From RPQJ01 sp963754125 (GTDB taxonomy: Bacteria; Pseudomonadota; Gammaproteobacteria; Steroidobacterales; Steroidobacteraceae): 64,000 bases of DNA. Below are positions 24,515-34,389 of this stretch, one piece after another. Under the pieces are notes generated by a model. It saw nothing but the letters and a program-made list of their open reading frames with translations, had not been told where the DNA came from and ran no database searches. Made by a program: the position numbers and the translations under genes. The stretch's first letter is position 1; each line of letters begins with the position of its first letter. The stretch spans positions 372,001-436,000 of the forward strand of contig CAVWEX010000001.1 of the NCBI GenBank assembly GCA_963754125.1, written 5' to 3'.

Positions 24515-27508
24515 ATGGATCCCTCGACCGGCCCATCCCGCCCGGGTGCCAGCGCGCAGTCCCACGCCACGAAGCGCAAGTCGCTGCGGGCGGCGTATGC
24601 GGCGCTGCCGCTCGTGGCGCAGTTCCGCCTGAATGCCGCCGCGGCCGTGGTGGCTGCGGTGCTCGTGTTCCAGTTCGTCGGTGCCGCGTGGGACATGCGA
24701 CGCGCCCACGTGCAGGCGCTCGATCTCGCCGAGTCGCGGGTGAGCGCCATGGCGGCGCGGCTCGAGCAGGCCGGCGGCGGCGCGCTTGACGACCTGTCCG
24801 GCTACCCTCAAGTGCTGTCGGCCGCATTGAGTCTCGAGAGCGGCGAGATCCTGCAGCGCCATGTCCGCGATGACCGCTCCGGTCCCAGGGCCCCCGTGTG
24901 GACTTCGCGGCCGCCGGGCTGGTGGTACGGCCTCAGGTCCTACCTCGCACTGGCGCCGATCTACGTCGGCAGCGAAGTGCAGCTGGGACTGCAGCTTTCC
25001 GGCACCGTCAACGTGGTGATCGACCACCGCTACATCTGGCGCGCAGCCTGGGCCCGCCTCGTGCAGACCCCGCTCGCACTGCTGCTCGCCGCCCTCGCCG
25101 TGTGGTTCGCGACCGGGGCGCTGCGTCGGCAACTCGAGGCGCTGATGGAGCCGCTGATCGATACGATCGCGGCCGACGCCGCGGGGCCCGGCGGCGGGCG
25201 CGACCGCCTGGACGTCGACGCGGGGATTGCCGCCATCGCGGCCCGCTTCCAGGCGATGACGGAGCAGATGGCCCGCTATGACCGCGACCTCGTGGAAACG
25301 CGACATGCGGCCGGCCGCCGCATCCTCGAGCGCACCCGGGAGATCGAGGAGAAGCTGCGCAAGTCCGAGGCCGTGATGCGCTCCAAGGACGAGTTCCTCG
25401 CCAACATGAGCCACGAGATCCGCACGCCGATGAACGGGGTGATGGGCATGGCCGAGCTGCTCGCGGGCACCGAGCTCGACAAGCGCCAGCGGCGCTTCGT
25501 GGACTCGATGCGCGCGGCGGCCGAGACGATGATGCAGATCATCAACGACATCCTCGACGACTCGAAGATCGAGGCCGGCAAGATGGACCTCGTGCTCGAG
25601 CCGTTCGAGGTGCGCGAGCTCGTCGAGCAGGCGGCCCAGCTCTACGCCGGACGCGCCGAGCGCAAGAAGCTCGAGATGATCTGCCGCATCGAGCCCACCG
25701 TGCCGAGCGTGGTGCTGGGTGACCTGCTGCGGATCCGGCAGGTGCTCGGCAACCTGCTCTCGAACGCGGTGAAGTACACCGAGAGCGGCGAGGTGGAGCT
25801 GCGCGTCGGCCTCGACGACCTGCGCGACAACCAGTGTCGGCTGCACTTCAGCATTCGCGATACGGGACCCGGTATCGCTGCGCACGACCAGAGCGGCGTG
25901 TTCCAGGCCTTCACCCAGGTCGGCGGCACTTCGCGCATCGGGGGCACCGGCCTCGGCCTTTCGATCGCCAACCGCCTGGTGCGGCTCATGGGCGGCGACA
26001 AGATCGACCTGCGCAGCGAGGTGAGCCGGGGCAGCACTTTCTCGTTCGTTCTTCCGTTCGAGGTGCGCGAGGCCGCGCCGGTTCCGAACGCCGCGGGCGA
26101 CGAGTTCAGCGGCCTGCGCGTGCTCGTCGTCGACGACAACTCGACGAGCCTGCTGCTGCTCGACGAGATGATGTCGAACTGGTCGGCCGACGTCACCCCG
26201 CTCAATCGCGCCAAGGCGGCCGTCGAGCGCCTGCGCGAAGCTGCGACTCGCGACCGCGCCTTCGACGTGGTGCTGCTCGACCACAGCCTGCCCGACGCTC
26301 CGACGGAGGAGATTCTGCGTACGATCCGGCTCGAACCGGCCCTCGCGCAGACCTACGTCGTGCTGCTGAGCGCGCTCGGTTTCGATCCGTCGTTCGAGGG
26401 CGGCCGCGCCATCGCCCCCGACGCTACGATCGGCAAGCCGGTGCGCCAGCAGCTGCTGCACAGCGCCCTCGCGGCGTCGCGGCAGCCTCGGGTCCAGGAG
26501 GTCGCGCAGCCGCCGCCGCCCGACAGCGCGACGACGCCTGCGGTACGCCGCACGGCCTCCCTCGGCCTGCGCGTGCTGGTCGCGGACGACAACGCCATCA
26601 ATCGCGAAGTTGCGGTTGCGATGCTCGAGATCCTCGGCTGCAGCGCGGTCCTCGTGGGCGACGGACGCGCCGCCGTGACCGAGGCACAGCGGCAACGCTT
26701 CGACCTCATCCTCATGGACTGCCAGATGCCCGGCATGGACGGTTACGCGGCCACCGCGGCGATCCGCAGCGACGAGGCACGCCGCGGCCTCGCGGCCACA
26801 CCGATCGTCGCCCTCACGGCGAACGTGCTGGCGCGCGATCGCGAGCGCTGCCTCGCCGCCGGCATGAACGACTTCCTCGCCAAGCCCTTCAAGGCCGAGC
26901 AGCTCGCCGAGCTCCTCGAGCCGATTGCCGCGAAGCGCACGGCCGAGCCGGTCCATGTGCCGGCCGACGCGACCGCCGACGTCCCGGCCGTCGGATCGGT
27001 CGCGCGGGCGGCGGCGACGCCCGAACCCGTGGAACCCGCCGGTGGGGTTCAGGCGCCGGAGGAAGTGCGGGACGGCGACCCGATGCTGAGCGACGCCGAG
27101 GTCGCTGCCGTTTTCGAGTCCCCGGCCGCGAGCCAGGACACGGCCATGCGGCTGATGGTTCTCGACCCGGAGCAGGTGCTCGCCATCCGGGGCCTCGGCA
27201 AGCCGCAACTCTTCGAGCGCCTTTGCGAGGTGCTGTTCGCGTCGGCGAGCGACGCGTTCTCGCGCATCGACGAAGCGCTGGCCGGGAACCGACTCGACGA
27301 CCTCGCCGAGGCCGCGCACGCCCTCAAGTCCCCGGTCGCGAACCTCGGGGGCAGGCGCCTTGCCGAGATGCTCGAGCGCTGTGAAACGCTCGCGCGCAGT
27401 GGCGGCGACGGCGCCGCGATCCGCCGCACCGCCACCGGGCTCAAGCCCCACTACGCCGCGCTGGTCGCGGCCCTGCAGGCAGAAATGCGCCGCGCCGCCG
27501 TCGGCTGA
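24515..27508 (+). CDS. Hybrid sensor histidine kinase with two receivers and HPt (BarA-like)
   Basis: 997-residue phosphorelay protein. Two membrane helices (about 42-60 and 185-205) flank a periplasmic region of about 125 residues; then HisKA with LANMSHEIRTPMNGV, HATPase with NLLSNAVKYT and GTGLGLSI, a first receiver with Asp in VVLLDHSLP, a second receiver with Asp in LILMDCQMPGMDG and Lys in AKPF, an Ala/Pro linker, and an HPt domain with the phospho-His in AAHALKSPVANLG. The whole His-Asp-His relay is present. The next gene, 14 bp downstream, encodes a receiver protein that is the likely phosphate acceptor. Confidence 0.94.
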   Translation: MDPSTGPSRPGASAQSHATKRKSLRAAYAALPLVAQFRLNAAAAVVAAVLVFQFVGAAWDMRRAHVQALDLAESRVSAMAARLEQAGGGALDDLSGYPQVLSAALSLESGEILQRHVRDDRSGPRAPVWTSRPPGWWYGLRSYLALAPIYVGSEVQLGLQLSGTVNVVIDHRYIWRAAWARLVQTPLALLLAALAVWFATGALRRQLEALMEPLIDTIAADAAGPGGGRDRLDVDAGIAAIAARFQAMTEQMARYDRDLVETRHAAGRRILERTREIEEKLRKSEAVMRSKDEFLANMSHEIRTPMNGVMGMAELLAGTELDKRQRRFVDSMRAAAETMMQIINDILDDSKIEAGKMDLVLEPFEVRELVEQAAQLYAGRAERKKLEMICRIEPTVPSVVLGDLLRIRQVLGNLLSNAVKYTESGEVELRVGLDDLRDNQCRLHFSIRDTGPGIAAHDQSGVFQAFTQVGGTSRIGGTGLGLSIANRLVRLMGGDKIDLRSEVSRGSTFSFVLPFEVREAAPVPNAAGDEFSGLRVLVVDDNSTSLLLLDEMMSNWSADVTPLNRAKAAVERLREAATRDRAFDVVLLDHSLPDAPTEEILRTIRLEPALAQTYVVLLSALGFDPSFEGGRAIAPDATIGKPVRQQLLHSALAASRQPRVQEVAQPPPPDSATTPAVRRTASLGLRVLVADDNAINREVAVAMLEILGCSAVLVGDGRAAVTEAQRQRFDLILMDCQMPGMDGYAATAAIRSDEARRGLAATPIVALTANVLARDRERCLAAGMNDFLAKPFKAEQLAELLEPIAAKRTAEPVHVPADATADVPAVGSVARAAATPEPVEPAGGVQAPEEVRDGDPMLSDAEVAAVFESPAASQDTAMRLMVLDPEQVLAIRGLGKPQLFERLCEVLFASASDAFSRIDEALAGNRLDDLAEAAHALKSPVANLGGRRLAEMLERCETLARSGGDGAAIRRTATGLKPHYAALVAALQAEMRRAAVG

Positions 27509-27522
27509 GAAGGACCCGATCC

Positions 27523-29715
27523 ATGAAGCACAGCAAGACCACGACCATCCTGATGGCTGACGACGACCCGTCGCACCTGATGCTGACCGAGGCGGCGCTG
27601 GCCGGCGCGGGCTTCATGGTCCACACGGCCGGGGACGGCGAGGAGGCCGTGCAGCGGTTCGGCGAGTTGAACCCGGACTGCGTCGTTCTCGACGTGCAGA
27701 TGCCGAAGATGACCGGCATCGAGGCCTGCCGCGCCATCCGCCAGCTGGCCGGCAACCGGCTCGTCCCGGTGCTGATGCTGACCGGGCGCAACGACCTGAC
27801 GGCCATCAGCGACGCCTATGCCGCGGGCGCGAGCGACTTCGCGCAGAAGGGCCTGAACCCGAGGCTGCTCGTCGAGCGGGTGCGGTTCCTGCTGCGCGAC
27901 CGCGCGCTGCGCGAGGAACTGCGTTCGAGCCAGTCGAAGCTGCTGCTCGCACAGCGCATCGCCCGCGTCGGGCACTGGGAGCTGACGGCCGACGGACAGA
28001 CACTCGATCTTTCGCCGATGGTCGGTGAACTGCTTGGACTCGACTCCGCCCGCATCGACCGGTACGAGCAGTTCGTTTCGCTGCTCGACCCGGAGGAGCG
28101 GGAAGTCGTGCGGTCCTCGTTCATTGCCTGTGCCACCGGCAACGGCGGGTTCGGTCTCGACCATCGCGTGCGCACCGCGGACGGATCCACGACCTGGCTG
28201 CACCAGGAGGCGGAGCTCGTCGAGGGCGTGGCAAGCGCCGACGGAGGCGTCGTGATCGTCACGCTGCAGGACCTGACGCGGCTGCACGCCGCGGAGGAGT
28301 CCGTGCGCCGGCTCTCGTACTTCGATTCGGCGACCGGCCTGCCCAACCGCCGCCACTTCTGCGAGGAGGCGGTACGAGTCCTCGCCGAGACCGAGGGCAG
28401 CGTCGCCGCGGCCGTCGTGGCATTCCGCGTGCACGCGTTCGATCGCATCACGCAGGCCCAGGGACGCGAATTCGGCGAGCGGCTCATCACCGAGGCAGGC
28501 AGGCGCATGGAGGAGGAACTGCGCCGCATCGCCCAGGGCAGGACGATCGTCTGGAATGCCGGCCAGTCGCCGGTGTGCCGCACCGCCGATGGGGAGCTGG
28601 CGGTGCTGGTGCGCAGTCGCGAGACAGCCGATCACGTCGCCACGGTGACCCGCGCGTTGCTCGAGTCGCTGTCGGCCAATGCGCTGCCGGCGGACTCTGG
28701 ATTCACGCCGGCGATCAGCGCCGGCGTGGCCCTGGCCGGAGCGGACGGCTCCGACGCCGCCGAGCTGCTCGGCAAGGCCCACGCAGCAGCCGAGACCGCC
28801 ACCTCGCCGCGCACCTGCGCGTTCTTTTCGCCGATGCCGCAGTCACGACTGCGTCGCCGCCTCCAGATCGAGTCGGCGCTGCGCGCGGCCGTGGCGCGCG
28901 GCGAGCTGCAACTGCACTTCCAGCCTCGCGTCGCCGTGGCCACGTTCGAGACGACCTGCCTCGAATGCTTCGTCCAGTGGGACCACCCGGAGTTCGGCTC
29001 ACTGAATCACGACGAGTTCGTGGCGATTGCGGAGGAGTCGGGTGTTGCCGAGGACATCGGCCGCTGGACCATCGACGAGGCCTGCCGGCGACTGGCCGGC
29101 TGGCGCGAGCACTACGAGCACAAGTTCCGCGTGTCGGTGGGCCTCGGCGGACGCCAGCTGCGCGACCCGGGCCTCCCACGCACCGTACGCAGCGCCATCG
29201 ATCGTCATCGGATTCCCGCCGACGCGCTGCAGCTCGAGGTTTCCGAAGCGAGCCTGGTCGATGCCCCCGACGCCGTGCGCGCCGCGCTGACCGAACTGCA
29301 CGGCTACGGGGTGCGCATCGGCCTCGTGGACTTCGGCACCGGGCATTCCTCGCTCGGCCAGATCCGCCGGATCCCGTTCGGCTCGATGAAGCTCAACCCG
29401 GGGCTGGTCGCGAATCTCTACATCGACCCCTGGACGCAGGGCGTGACGGCCGCGGTGGTCGCGATGGCACGCGCGATGAACATCCGTGCCGTCGCCGACC
29501 GCATCGACGACGCGGCAACCCTCGACATGCTGCGAGCACTCGGCTGCGACGAGGTCCAGGGCCGCCACGTCGCCTCGCCCATGAAGGCGCGGGAGTTCGA
29601 GCACTGGCTCGAGACCGGCGGGGCCATGCACCTCGCACGGGACGGCACCGCGGAAATCACCCGGGTGCTGCAGGGGATCGAAGTCTCGGATGACGACCTG
29701 ACCATGACGGGATAG
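27523..29715 (+). CDS. REC-PAS-GGDEF-EAL protein with degenerate GGDEF and EAL domains
   Basis: 730-residue response-regulator output protein. The receiver has Asp57 (VVLDVQMP), Thr87 and Lys109 and should accept phosphate from the preceding kinase. A PAS-like domain (about 140-265) contains ARVGHWELTADG. The GGDEF-like domain starts DSATGLPNRRHF, but the active loop reads ADGEL instead of GGDEF. The EAL-like domain has ECF for EAL, VSVGLGGRQL where catalytic domains have Asn (NLS), VDFGTG for DDFGTG, MKLN for LKID and ADRID for AEGVE. So metal and catalytic residues are missing in both domains, and it probably binds nucleotide or protein partners rather than making or degrading c-di-GMP. Confidence 0.9.
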   Translation: MKHSKTTTILMADDDPSHLMLTEAALAGAGFMVHTAGDGEEAVQRFGELNPDCVVLDVQMPKMTGIEACRAIRQLAGNRLVPVLMLTGRNDLTAISDAYAAGASDFAQKGLNPRLLVERVRFLLRDRALREELRSSQSKLLLAQRIARVGHWELTADGQTLDLSPMVGELLGLDSARIDRYEQFVSLLDPEEREVVRSSFIACATGNGGFGLDHRVRTADGSTTWLHQEAELVEGVASADGGVVIVTLQDLTRLHAAEESVRRLSYFDSATGLPNRRHFCEEAVRVLAETEGSVAAAVVAFRVHAFDRITQAQGREFGERLITEAGRRMEEELRRIAQGRTIVWNAGQSPVCRTADGELAVLVRSRETADHVATVTRALLESLSANALPADSGFTPAISAGVALAGADGSDAAELLGKAHAAAETATSPRTCAFFSPMPQSRLRRRLQIESALRAAVARGELQLHFQPRVAVATFETTCLECFVQWDHPEFGSLNHDEFVAIAEESGVAEDIGRWTIDEACRRLAGWREHYEHKFRVSVGLGGRQLRDPGLPRTVRSAIDRHRIPADALQLEVSEASLVDAPDAVRAALTELHGYGVRIGLVDFGTGHSSLGQIRRIPFGSMKLNPGLVANLYIDPWTQGVTAAVVAMARAMNIRAVADRIDDAATLDMLRALGCDEVQGRHVASPMKAREFEHWLETGGAMHLARDGTAEITRVLQGIEVSDDDLTMTG

Positions 29716-29751
29716 CCTCGGGGTTGTGAACCACCGCTGGCTGCCTTCCCC

Positions 29752-30108
29752 ATGCTCGCTGCCCTGACCGTCCTGCTCGTCTATCAACTCGTGGGCGAGA
29801 TCCTCGTCGTGGCGTTGCACCTGCCGGTGCCGGGCCCGGTCGTCGGCATGGCCCTGCTGTTCGCCTCGCTGATCCTGAGGGGTCGCGTGGCGGAGGATCT
29901 TGGCAGTACGGCGAACGGCCTGCTGCGCCACCTGTCGCTGCTGTTCGTACCGGCCGGCGTGGGCGTGCTGGCGCACCTCGACCGGCTCGCCAGCGAGTGG
30001 CTGCCCATCACGGTCTCGCTGGTGTTCAGCACGCTGCTCACCATTGCGGTGACGGCGCTGGTCATGCGCGCGCTGCTGGCACGCCGCGGGCAGGATCACC
30101 GACCGTGA
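29752..30108 (+). CDS. CidA/LrgA family membrane protein
   Basis: 118-residue holin-like protein with four hydrophobic helices; family marks LLVYQLVGEILVVALHLPVPGPVVGMALLF and LLFVPAGVGVL are clear. CidA/LrgA proteins with LrgB partners control murein hydrolase activity or export of small acids such as pyruvate. The stop overlaps the lrgB-like start by 4 nt (GTGA). The pair follows the signalling genes by 36 bp and may or may not share their transcript. Confidence 0.93.
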   Translation: MLAALTVLLVYQLVGEILVVALHLPVPGPVVGMALLFASLILRGRVAEDLGSTANGLLRHLSLLFVPAGVGVLAHLDRLASEWLPITVSLVFSTLLTIAVTALVMRALLARRGQDHRP

Positions 30109-30833
30109 CTCCGCCGCTCGCAGAGCTCTGGGTCTATCTCTCGGCCACGCCCCTGCTGTTCCTGACGCTCACCCTGGTGGTCTACCAGGGCGCGTACTGG
30201 ATCTACCGGCGCGCGGGCTTCCACCCGCTGCTGAACCCCGTTGCGATCTCGGTCGCGGTGCTCGTGGCCCTGCTCCAGCTGACCGGGACGCCGTACGCGA
30301 CCTACTTCGGCGGCGCGCAATTCGTTCACTTCCTGCTCGGCCCGGCCACGGTGGCCCTGGCCGTGCCGCTGTACGCGCAACTGGGCAAGCTCAGGCGCGC
30401 ACTCTGGCCGATCGTCGGGGCGCTGCTGGCGGGCGCCGTGACCGCGCTCACGTCCGCGGTGGGCATCGCGTGGGCCTTGGGCGCGAGCGACCTCACGCTG
30501 GTGTCGATCGCGCCGAAGTCCGTGACGACCCCGATCGCCATGGGCATCGTCGAGCGCCTCGGCGGCCTGCCCTCGCTGACGGCCGTGCTGGTGGTCTGCA
30601 CCGGCATCATCGGCGCGGTCGGCGCGAAATACGTGCTCGACGTGCTGCGCATCACGGACCAGGGAGTGCGCGGCTTCGCGCTCGGCACGGCCGCGCACGG
30701 CATCGGCACCGCGCGCGCATTCCAGGAGAGCGAGGAAGCCGGCGCGTTCTCAGGCCTCGCCATGGGGCTCTCGGGACTCGTCACGGCGGTGATCTTCCCG
30801 CTCGGGGTGTGGCTCGTGCGCGCGCTCTCCTGA
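30105..30833 (+). CDS. LrgB family membrane protein
   Basis: 242-residue protein with seven to eight hydrophobic helices; signatures GFHPLLNPVAISV, FGGAQFVHFLLGPATVALAVPLY, LVSIAPKSVTTPIAMGI and GTAAHGIGTARAF are diagnostic. It forms the anti-holin-like partner of the upstream CidA/LrgA protein. Start GTG at 30105, translationally coupled to the preceding gene. Confidence 0.95.
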   Translation: MTPPLAELWVYLSATPLLFLTLTLVVYQGAYWIYRRAGFHPLLNPVAISVAVLVALLQLTGTPYATYFGGAQFVHFLLGPATVALAVPLYAQLGKLRRALWPIVGALLAGAVTALTSAVGIAWALGASDLTLVSIAPKSVTTPIAMGIVERLGGLPSLTAVLVVCTGIIGAVGAKYVLDVLRITDQGVRGFALGTAAHGIGTARAFQESEEAGAFSGLAMGLSGLVTAVIFPLGVWLVRALS

Positions 30834-30904
30834 AGCCGAAGCCTGCGCCGACGAGGCGACGTGCCGGCTTGGTATGATCGGCGAAACCGAGCCGTAAGCA
30901 CCCG

Positions 30905-33226
30905 ATGTCACTCATTTCCCGCATTCTAGGAAAATCCCCCCCCGCAGCCGGCACCGCTGCCGACACCCGGCCGGAGGCCGCCGCCGCGCCGCCGCCGCGG
31001 ACCGATCCCGAGGCGCGGGCCCGGGACGAGGACGCGAGCCTGACGCAGTCCCTCGAGGCCGGCGACCTGGCCGCGGTCGGCCGGTGGGTGCTCGAGGGCA
31101 GCTCGACCCGCATCCGCCAGAGGGCGGCCCAACACATCACGGATCCGGAGCAGCTTCGCGAGCTGATCCGGGCGACTCGCCACGGGAACGACAAGTCCGT
31201 CCATCGGATCCTCACCGACAAGCGGGACGAACAGGTCGCCGAGACCCGCAGGCTCGAGCAGCAGCAGGCCGAGCTCGCGGCGGCCGCAGCGGCCATCGCA
31301 GGTCACGCCGGGCTGCCGTGCGACGCGTCGTACGCCGGCACCCTGGCACGACTCGAGGCGCACTGGCGCACGCTCGAACCGCAGGCGACCGCGGACGTCC
31401 AGGCCGAGGTGGCGCAGCAACTGCAGAATGCGCGCGAAGTCATCGAGCGTCACCGCCAGGCGGTCGAGGCAGAGGCGGAGCAGCGGCGACAGGCGGCGCT
31501 CGCCGCCGAAGAGGCGCGGCACCAGCGGGAACTCGAGGCCGAGGCCGCGGCGTCCGCCGCCGCAGAGCAGGCCCGGGTTCTCGAGGCCGGGCGCCAGGCC
31601 GAACGCGAGGCCGCGCAGTCGAAGCGGGCGGCGGACGATGCCGAGGCGCGTCACCTGCTGGGACTCCTGCGCCAGGCACAGACGGCGCTCGATCACGGCG
31701 CGACGGCACGCGCCGCCCGACTCCGCGAGGTCATCGCCGGGAAGCTGCCGCAGGCCCCCGCCCTGCCCGAGTGGTATGCGCGCCAGCTTCAGCACGTCGA
31801 TGAGCGACTCGACGAGCTGAAGGACTGGAAGACCTTCCGCGTCGAGCCGAAGCGGGCCGAGCTGATCCAGCGGATGCAGTCCCTGGTCGGCGCCGAGATC
31901 TCGCCCGAGGAGCTCGCGCGGCAGATCCGCCGCCTGCGGGACGAGTGGCGGACCCTCCACCGCGGCGCGGGCGAGGAGCCCACGCCGGAGTGGCAGCAGT
32001 TCGACGAGGCAGCCGAGCGCGCCTACGAGCCCTGTCGAGAGCACTTCGCCCGGCAGGCCGAGGTGCGCCAGCAAAACCAGGCGCGGCGCGAGGAGCTGCT
32101 CGAGCGTCTGGCGACCTTCGCGGCGGCACAGGACGGCGATCAGGCGAACTGGTCTTTGGTCCGCCAGGTGATCTTCGAGGCGCGAACCGAGTGGCAGCAG
32201 CACGCACCGGTGGACCAGTCAGTGGTGAAGCCGCTGCAGGCACGCTTCCATGCGCAACTCGGCGAGCTGCAGAAGCGCCTCGATGCCGAGTACGCCCGCA
32301 ACGTGCAGGCGAAGCGCGACATCATCGCCCGTGCTGCGGAACTCGCGACGCTCGAGGACACGCGCCAGGCCATCGAGGAAGCGAAGAACCTGCAGCGGGC
32401 CTGGAAGGCCGTCGGCATCGTGCCGCGACCGCAGGACAACTCGCTCTGGGAGGCATTCCGTCGCAACTGCGACGCCGTGTTCGAGCGCAGTTCGCAGGCC
32501 TGGGCGGCGCAAGGCGCCGCACTCGAGTCCAACCAGGCGCGGGCGGCCAGCCTGTGCGAGGAGCTGGAACGCATCGCCGGACTGACCGGCGAGCCGCTGG
32601 CGTCCTCCGTCAAGCAGGTGGACGACCTGCTCGCCGAGTTCGACGGCCTCGAATTGCCGCGAGCGTCGGCGCGCGGCCTGAGCCAGCGAATCAGGCAGGC
32701 GACCGACCGCTACGCCCATGCCATGCGTCGACACCGCGAGGAGGCTGCGAGCCGCGGCTGGACCGACCTGTTTGCAGCCGCCGCCCAGGTCCGGGCGTAT
32801 GCACTCGCCACCGCACTCGGCCGGCCTCCGGACGAAGGCGAGGCACTGCAGGCATCCGCCGCGTCCGCAGTCGCCGGACTCGCGCACGCGCCGAAGGCGA
32901 TGCGCGCCGTCCTCGAACAGCAGCTCGAGAGGATCGCCGCCGGCAAAGTCAGCGCCGACCTCGTTGCGAACGAGGCGTCCCTGCGGCTGCTGTGCATACG
33001 CGCGGAGCTGCTCACGGACACGCTGACGCCGGAGGAAGACCTGCCAGCGCGGCGCGAGTACCAGATGCAGCGCCTCGTCGCGTCCATGGGGCGCGGCGAA
33101 CGGCCCACGCCCGCGGACCTCGACGACCTGGCGCGCGAGTGGCTCGCCGTGGGCCCCGTGGAGACGACCGTCCACGATGCGTTGTTCGCCCGGTTCGCGC
33201 GCTGCCGCAACGGCAGCACGAGCTGA
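30905..33226 (+). CDS. DUF349 domain protein
   Basis: 773-residue cytosolic, strongly helical protein. An N-terminal Pro/Ala-rich region (1-35) is followed by a coiled-coil section (about 100-260, rich in Glu/Ala/Gln/Arg such as EAEAAASAAAEQARVLEAGR) and three DUF349-like helical repeats in the middle and C-terminal half: RDEWRTLHRGAGEEPT...WQQFDEAAERAYEPC, FEARTEWQQHAPVDQS and LQRAWKAVGIVPRPQDNSLWEAFR. Proteobacterial DUF349 proteins of this length are widespread and unassigned. The gene is monocistronic between lrgB and a glutathione S-transferase gene. Confidence 0.88.
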   Translation: MSLISRILGKSPPAAGTAADTRPEAAAAPPPRTDPEARARDEDASLTQSLEAGDLAAVGRWVLEGSSTRIRQRAAQHITDPEQLRELIRATRHGNDKSVHRILTDKRDEQVAETRRLEQQQAELAAAAAAIAGHAGLPCDASYAGTLARLEAHWRTLEPQATADVQAEVAQQLQNAREVIERHRQAVEAEAEQRRQAALAAEEARHQRELEAEAAASAAAEQARVLEAGRQAEREAAQSKRAADDAEARHLLGLLRQAQTALDHGATARAARLREVIAGKLPQAPALPEWYARQLQHVDERLDELKDWKTFRVEPKRAELIQRMQSLVGAEISPEELARQIRRLRDEWRTLHRGAGEEPTPEWQQFDEAAERAYEPCREHFARQAEVRQQNQARREELLERLATFAAAQDGDQANWSLVRQVIFEARTEWQQHAPVDQSVVKPLQARFHAQLGELQKRLDAEYARNVQAKRDIIARAAELATLEDTRQAIEEAKNLQRAWKAVGIVPRPQDNSLWEAFRRNCDAVFERSSQAWAAQGAALESNQARAASLCEELERIAGLTGEPLASSVKQVDDLLAEFDGLELPRASARGLSQRIRQATDRYAHAMRRHREEAASRGWTDLFAAAAQVRAYALATALGRPPDEGEALQASAASAVAGLAHAPKAMRAVLEQQLERIAAGKVSADLVANEASLRLLCIRAELLTDTLTPEEDLPARREYQMQRLVASMGRGERPTPADLDDLAREWLAVGPVETTVHDALFARFARCRNGSTS

Positions 33227-33263
33227 CGACCGATCGCGGCCTGCGCCGCAGGGGGAGCCCGCC

Positions 33264-33863
33264 GTGATTACCCTGTTTCACCACCCGAAGAGCCGCTCGA
33301 CGCGTTTCATCTTCCTGCTCGAGGAACTCGAAGCGCCCTACCGGCTGCAGCGCGTCACGATGCGCCGCTCGGACGGCAGCGGTGCCGTCGATCCCGCCAA
33401 CCCCCATCCGCACGGCAAGGTGCCGGCGATCTCCGACGACGACACCATCGTCTTCGAGTCGCCGGCCATCGCGCTGTACCTGACGGACCGCTTGCCGAAG
33501 AATCGCCTCGGCCCCCTGGCCGGTGAACCCGGACGCGGCGCTTACCTATCGTGGCTGTGCTACTACACGGGCGTACTCGAGCCGGCGTTCATGTCGAAAT
33601 TCATGAACACGGACGTACCTCGCGGGACCGCGGGCTGGGTTCCGGTGGAGGAGGCCATGACGGCGGTGATCGACGTACTGTCCCGCGGGCCCTACATGTT
33701 GGGCGAGCGCTTCAGCGCGGCCGACGTGCTGTACGGCACGACCTTCGCGATGTTCGGCCAGAGCCCCCTCATGCCGAAATCGCAAGTCATCGACGACTAC
33801 GTGAAGCGGATCGTCACACGCCCCGCGTTTGCACGCGCCCAGGCGCTGGACGAGGGCGGATGA
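33264..33863 (+). CDS. Glutathione S-transferase family protein
   Basis: 199-residue protein with an N-terminal thioredoxin-fold domain (VITLFHHPKSRSTRFIFLLEE; the Ser-Arg-Ser-Thr segment sits at the usual catalytic position) containing the glutathione-binding HPHGKVPAI and ESPAIALYLTD, and a C-terminal all-helical domain with the N-capping region GERFSAADVLYGTTFAM. Start GTG at 33264 with GGGGGAG upstream. The substrate cannot be deduced. Confidence 0.93.
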   Translation: MITLFHHPKSRSTRFIFLLEELEAPYRLQRVTMRRSDGSGAVDPANPHPHGKVPAISDDDTIVFESPAIALYLTDRLPKNRLGPLAGEPGRGAYLSWLCYYTGVLEPAFMSKFMNTDVPRGTAGWVPVEEAMTAVIDVLSRGPYMLGERFSAADVLYGTTFAMFGQSPLMPKSQVIDDYVKRIVTRPAFARAQALDEGG

Positions 33864-33931
33864 GCGCAGGCATCGAGCCTAGGCACGTGAAACGCCTGCT
33901 ACTATCGGGCAAACGACAAGAGGGGGACATC

Positions 33932-34366
33932 ATGAACGCGACAACAAGCAAGGTTCCGCGGCATCTGTGGATCGTGGGAATCATTGCCGTGCTCTGGAAC
34001 GCCATCGGAGCCTTCGACTACGCCGCCACGCAGTTCCGCATGGAGTCGTACATGAGCCAGTTCACACCCGAACAGCTCGAGTACTTCTACGGGTTTCCAG
34101 CCTGGGCAGTTGCCTCGTGGGCGCTCGCAGTATGGAGCTCACTGCTGGGCTCGTTGAGCCTGCTGCTGCGCAAGGCCTGGGCCGTCTGGTTGTTCGGCCT
34201 CGCCCTGGTCGCCATGGCGCTTACCTTCCTGTACAACTTCGTGCTCTCGGACGGCCTGTCGATGATGGGCACGGGCGGTGCGATCTTCACGGCCGTCATC
34301 TGGGCGATCGCGATCTTCCTGTTCTTCTACGCGCGGGCGATGGCGAGGCGCGGCGTGCTGCGCTGA
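33932..34366 (+). CDS. Small integral membrane protein
   Basis: 144-residue protein with four membrane helices (HLWIVGIIAVLWNAIGAFDY, FPAWAVASWALAVWSSLLG, WAVWLFGLALVAMALTF, GGAIFTAVIWAIAIFLFFYA) and a periplasmic or cytosolic loop with the characteristic YMSQFTPEQLEYFYGFPAW. Proteins with this loop are common in Xanthomonadales-like genomes and carry only a general 'sugar transporter-like' label; function unknown. A good Shine-Dalgarno (GAGGGGG) precedes the ATG. Confidence 0.85.
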   Translation: MNATTSKVPRHLWIVGIIAVLWNAIGAFDYAATQFRMESYMSQFTPEQLEYFYGFPAWAVASWALAVWSSLLGSLSLLLRKAWAVWLFGLALVAMALTFLYNFVLSDGLSMMGTGGAIFTAVIWAIAIFLFFYARAMARRGVLR

Positions 34367-34389
34367 AACGGGCGGCCACCGCTCGTTGA

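Noticed and set aside
24464..27451. Nearly 1000-codon minus-strand frame opposite the hybrid kinase
   Set aside because: No recognisable domains, while every expected kinase motif is on the plus strand.
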